From Gammaproteobacteria bacterium (GTDB taxonomy: Bacteria > Pseudomonadota > Gammaproteobacteria > Pseudomonadales > Azotimanducaceae): a stretch of DNA of 6,467 nucleotides. A program made the position numbers and the translations under genes. Below the pieces are notes generated by a model. It worked only from the letters and a program-made list of their open reading frames with translations, was not told the DNA's origin and searched no databases. Shown piece by piece: positions 6,283-6,467 of the stretch. The stretch's first letter is position 1. Each line of letters starts with the position of its first letter. The DNA is taken from contig VXPR01000222.1 in the NCBI GenBank assembly GCA_009839405.1, positions 1 through 6,467 on the forward strand. The letters are read 5' to 3'.

Positions 6283-6467
6283 ATGAAGTGCGGAACTGTC
6301 GCGCCATTGTTGCTCGCAGCGTGCGCGCTGGTTGCCGGGCACGCTTCCGTGGTCGCGGCCGATGGCGACGCGACCCTGTGTGCCGACACGGACGGAACGC
6401 CTGGACTGACGCAGATTCGCTCCACAGGCTGGGGGTTTGACCTCGGCAACACGCGCTTCCGCGGGGC
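6283..6467 (+). CDS. Secreted protein, probable PQQ-binding beta-propeller dehydrogenase N-terminus (3' partial)
   Basis: The frame opens at ATG 6283 and runs off the right edge, giving 61 residues. An in-frame stop at 6244 with no other start codon between makes this the only likely start. Residues 1-26 form an export signal: K2, a hydrophobic core PLLLAACALVAG, and VVAAD suggesting cleavage near residue 25-26. LAAC (11-14) also fits a lipobox, though it is early for a lipoprotein signal. The visible mature part has C33 and then GWGFDLGNTRFRG (49-61), close to the N-terminal W-G-x-D-x-x-N-T-R-F motif of PQQ-binding beta-propeller enzymes such as polyvinyl-alcohol dehydrogenase-like proteins. 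If so, it oxidises an alcohol or aldose in the periplasm and passes electrons to a cytochrome. No clear Shine-Dalgarno is visible. Export is fairly sure; the enzyme class is tentative since only its edge is seen. Confidence 0.6.
   Translation, partial: MKCGTVAPLLLAACALVAGHASVVAADGDATLCADTDGTPGLTQIRSTGWGFDLGNTRFRG

Noticed and set aside
6166..6342. 59-residue N-terminal extension of the aldolase
   Set aside because: It has no family similarity, would overlap the divergent gene and its spacer, and the Shine-Dalgarno sits right before the ATG at 6165.
6240..6440. Plus-strand frame of 66 codons in the divergent region
   Set aside because: It is Arg-rich without motifs and overlaps the frame at 6283, which has a clear signal peptide and a family-like motif.

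Overview
The window is GC-rich bacterial chromosome: three of its four genes are cut or compact secreted/periplasmic proteins, and one is a cytosolic enzyme. The envelope proteins include a c-type haem protein, a twin-arginine-exported protein and a Sec-exported protein, so the host is a Gram-negative. The style of the FG-GAP-type repeats (units built around D-D-V-L-L-R-H and G-D-L-x-G-D-G) and the architecture recall uncultured marine or host-associated Proteobacteria, perhaps Gammaproteobacteria. That is an impression only; no marker gene is present.

Left part (1-4945, + strand): a two-gene operon. The first gene is open at the left edge and encodes a large mosaic protein. Its parts, in order, are FG-GAP/VCBS-type repeats, a haem c motif (CVNCH), a DUF1592/DUF1588-like core carrying a degenerate second haem motif (CTVFH), two beta-rich segments, and an acidic, tryptophan-rich tail. 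The second beta-rich segment resembles the CBM60-type calcium-dependent carbohydrate-binding module. Ten bases downstream, with a good Shine-Dalgarno, is a DUF1501-family protein of the alkaline-phosphatase/sulfatase-like superfamily with a Tat signal. Pairing of a cytochrome-like multidomain protein with a Tat-exported DUF1501 protein is a recurrent but biochemically uncharacterised arrangement, best known from Planctomycetes (PSCyt/PSD proteins next to DUF1501). The two probably act together outside the cytoplasm, possibly on a polysaccharide or other polymer.

Middle (4946-5412): about 470 bases without a convincing gene. It holds a strikingly AT-rich patch (about 5203-5245) and two back-to-back perfect hairpins (5301-5341) that look like a REP/MITE-type repeat unit or a transcription-blocking structure between convergent genes.

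Right part (5413-6467): a complete minus-strand HpcH/HpaI-family aldolase (class II, metal-dependent pyruvate aldolase type). It is divergent from the start of a secreted protein at 6283 that runs off the right edge and carries a motif (GWGFDLGNTRF) like the N-terminus of PQQ-binding beta-propeller dehydrogenases of the polyvinyl-alcohol-dehydrogenase type. The 117-base divergent spacer holds a nested dyad that may be an operator or a 5'-leader hairpin.

The most interesting unit is the FG-GAP/haem/CBM-like mosaic plus Tat-DUF1501 pair; its function cannot be read from the sequence alone.
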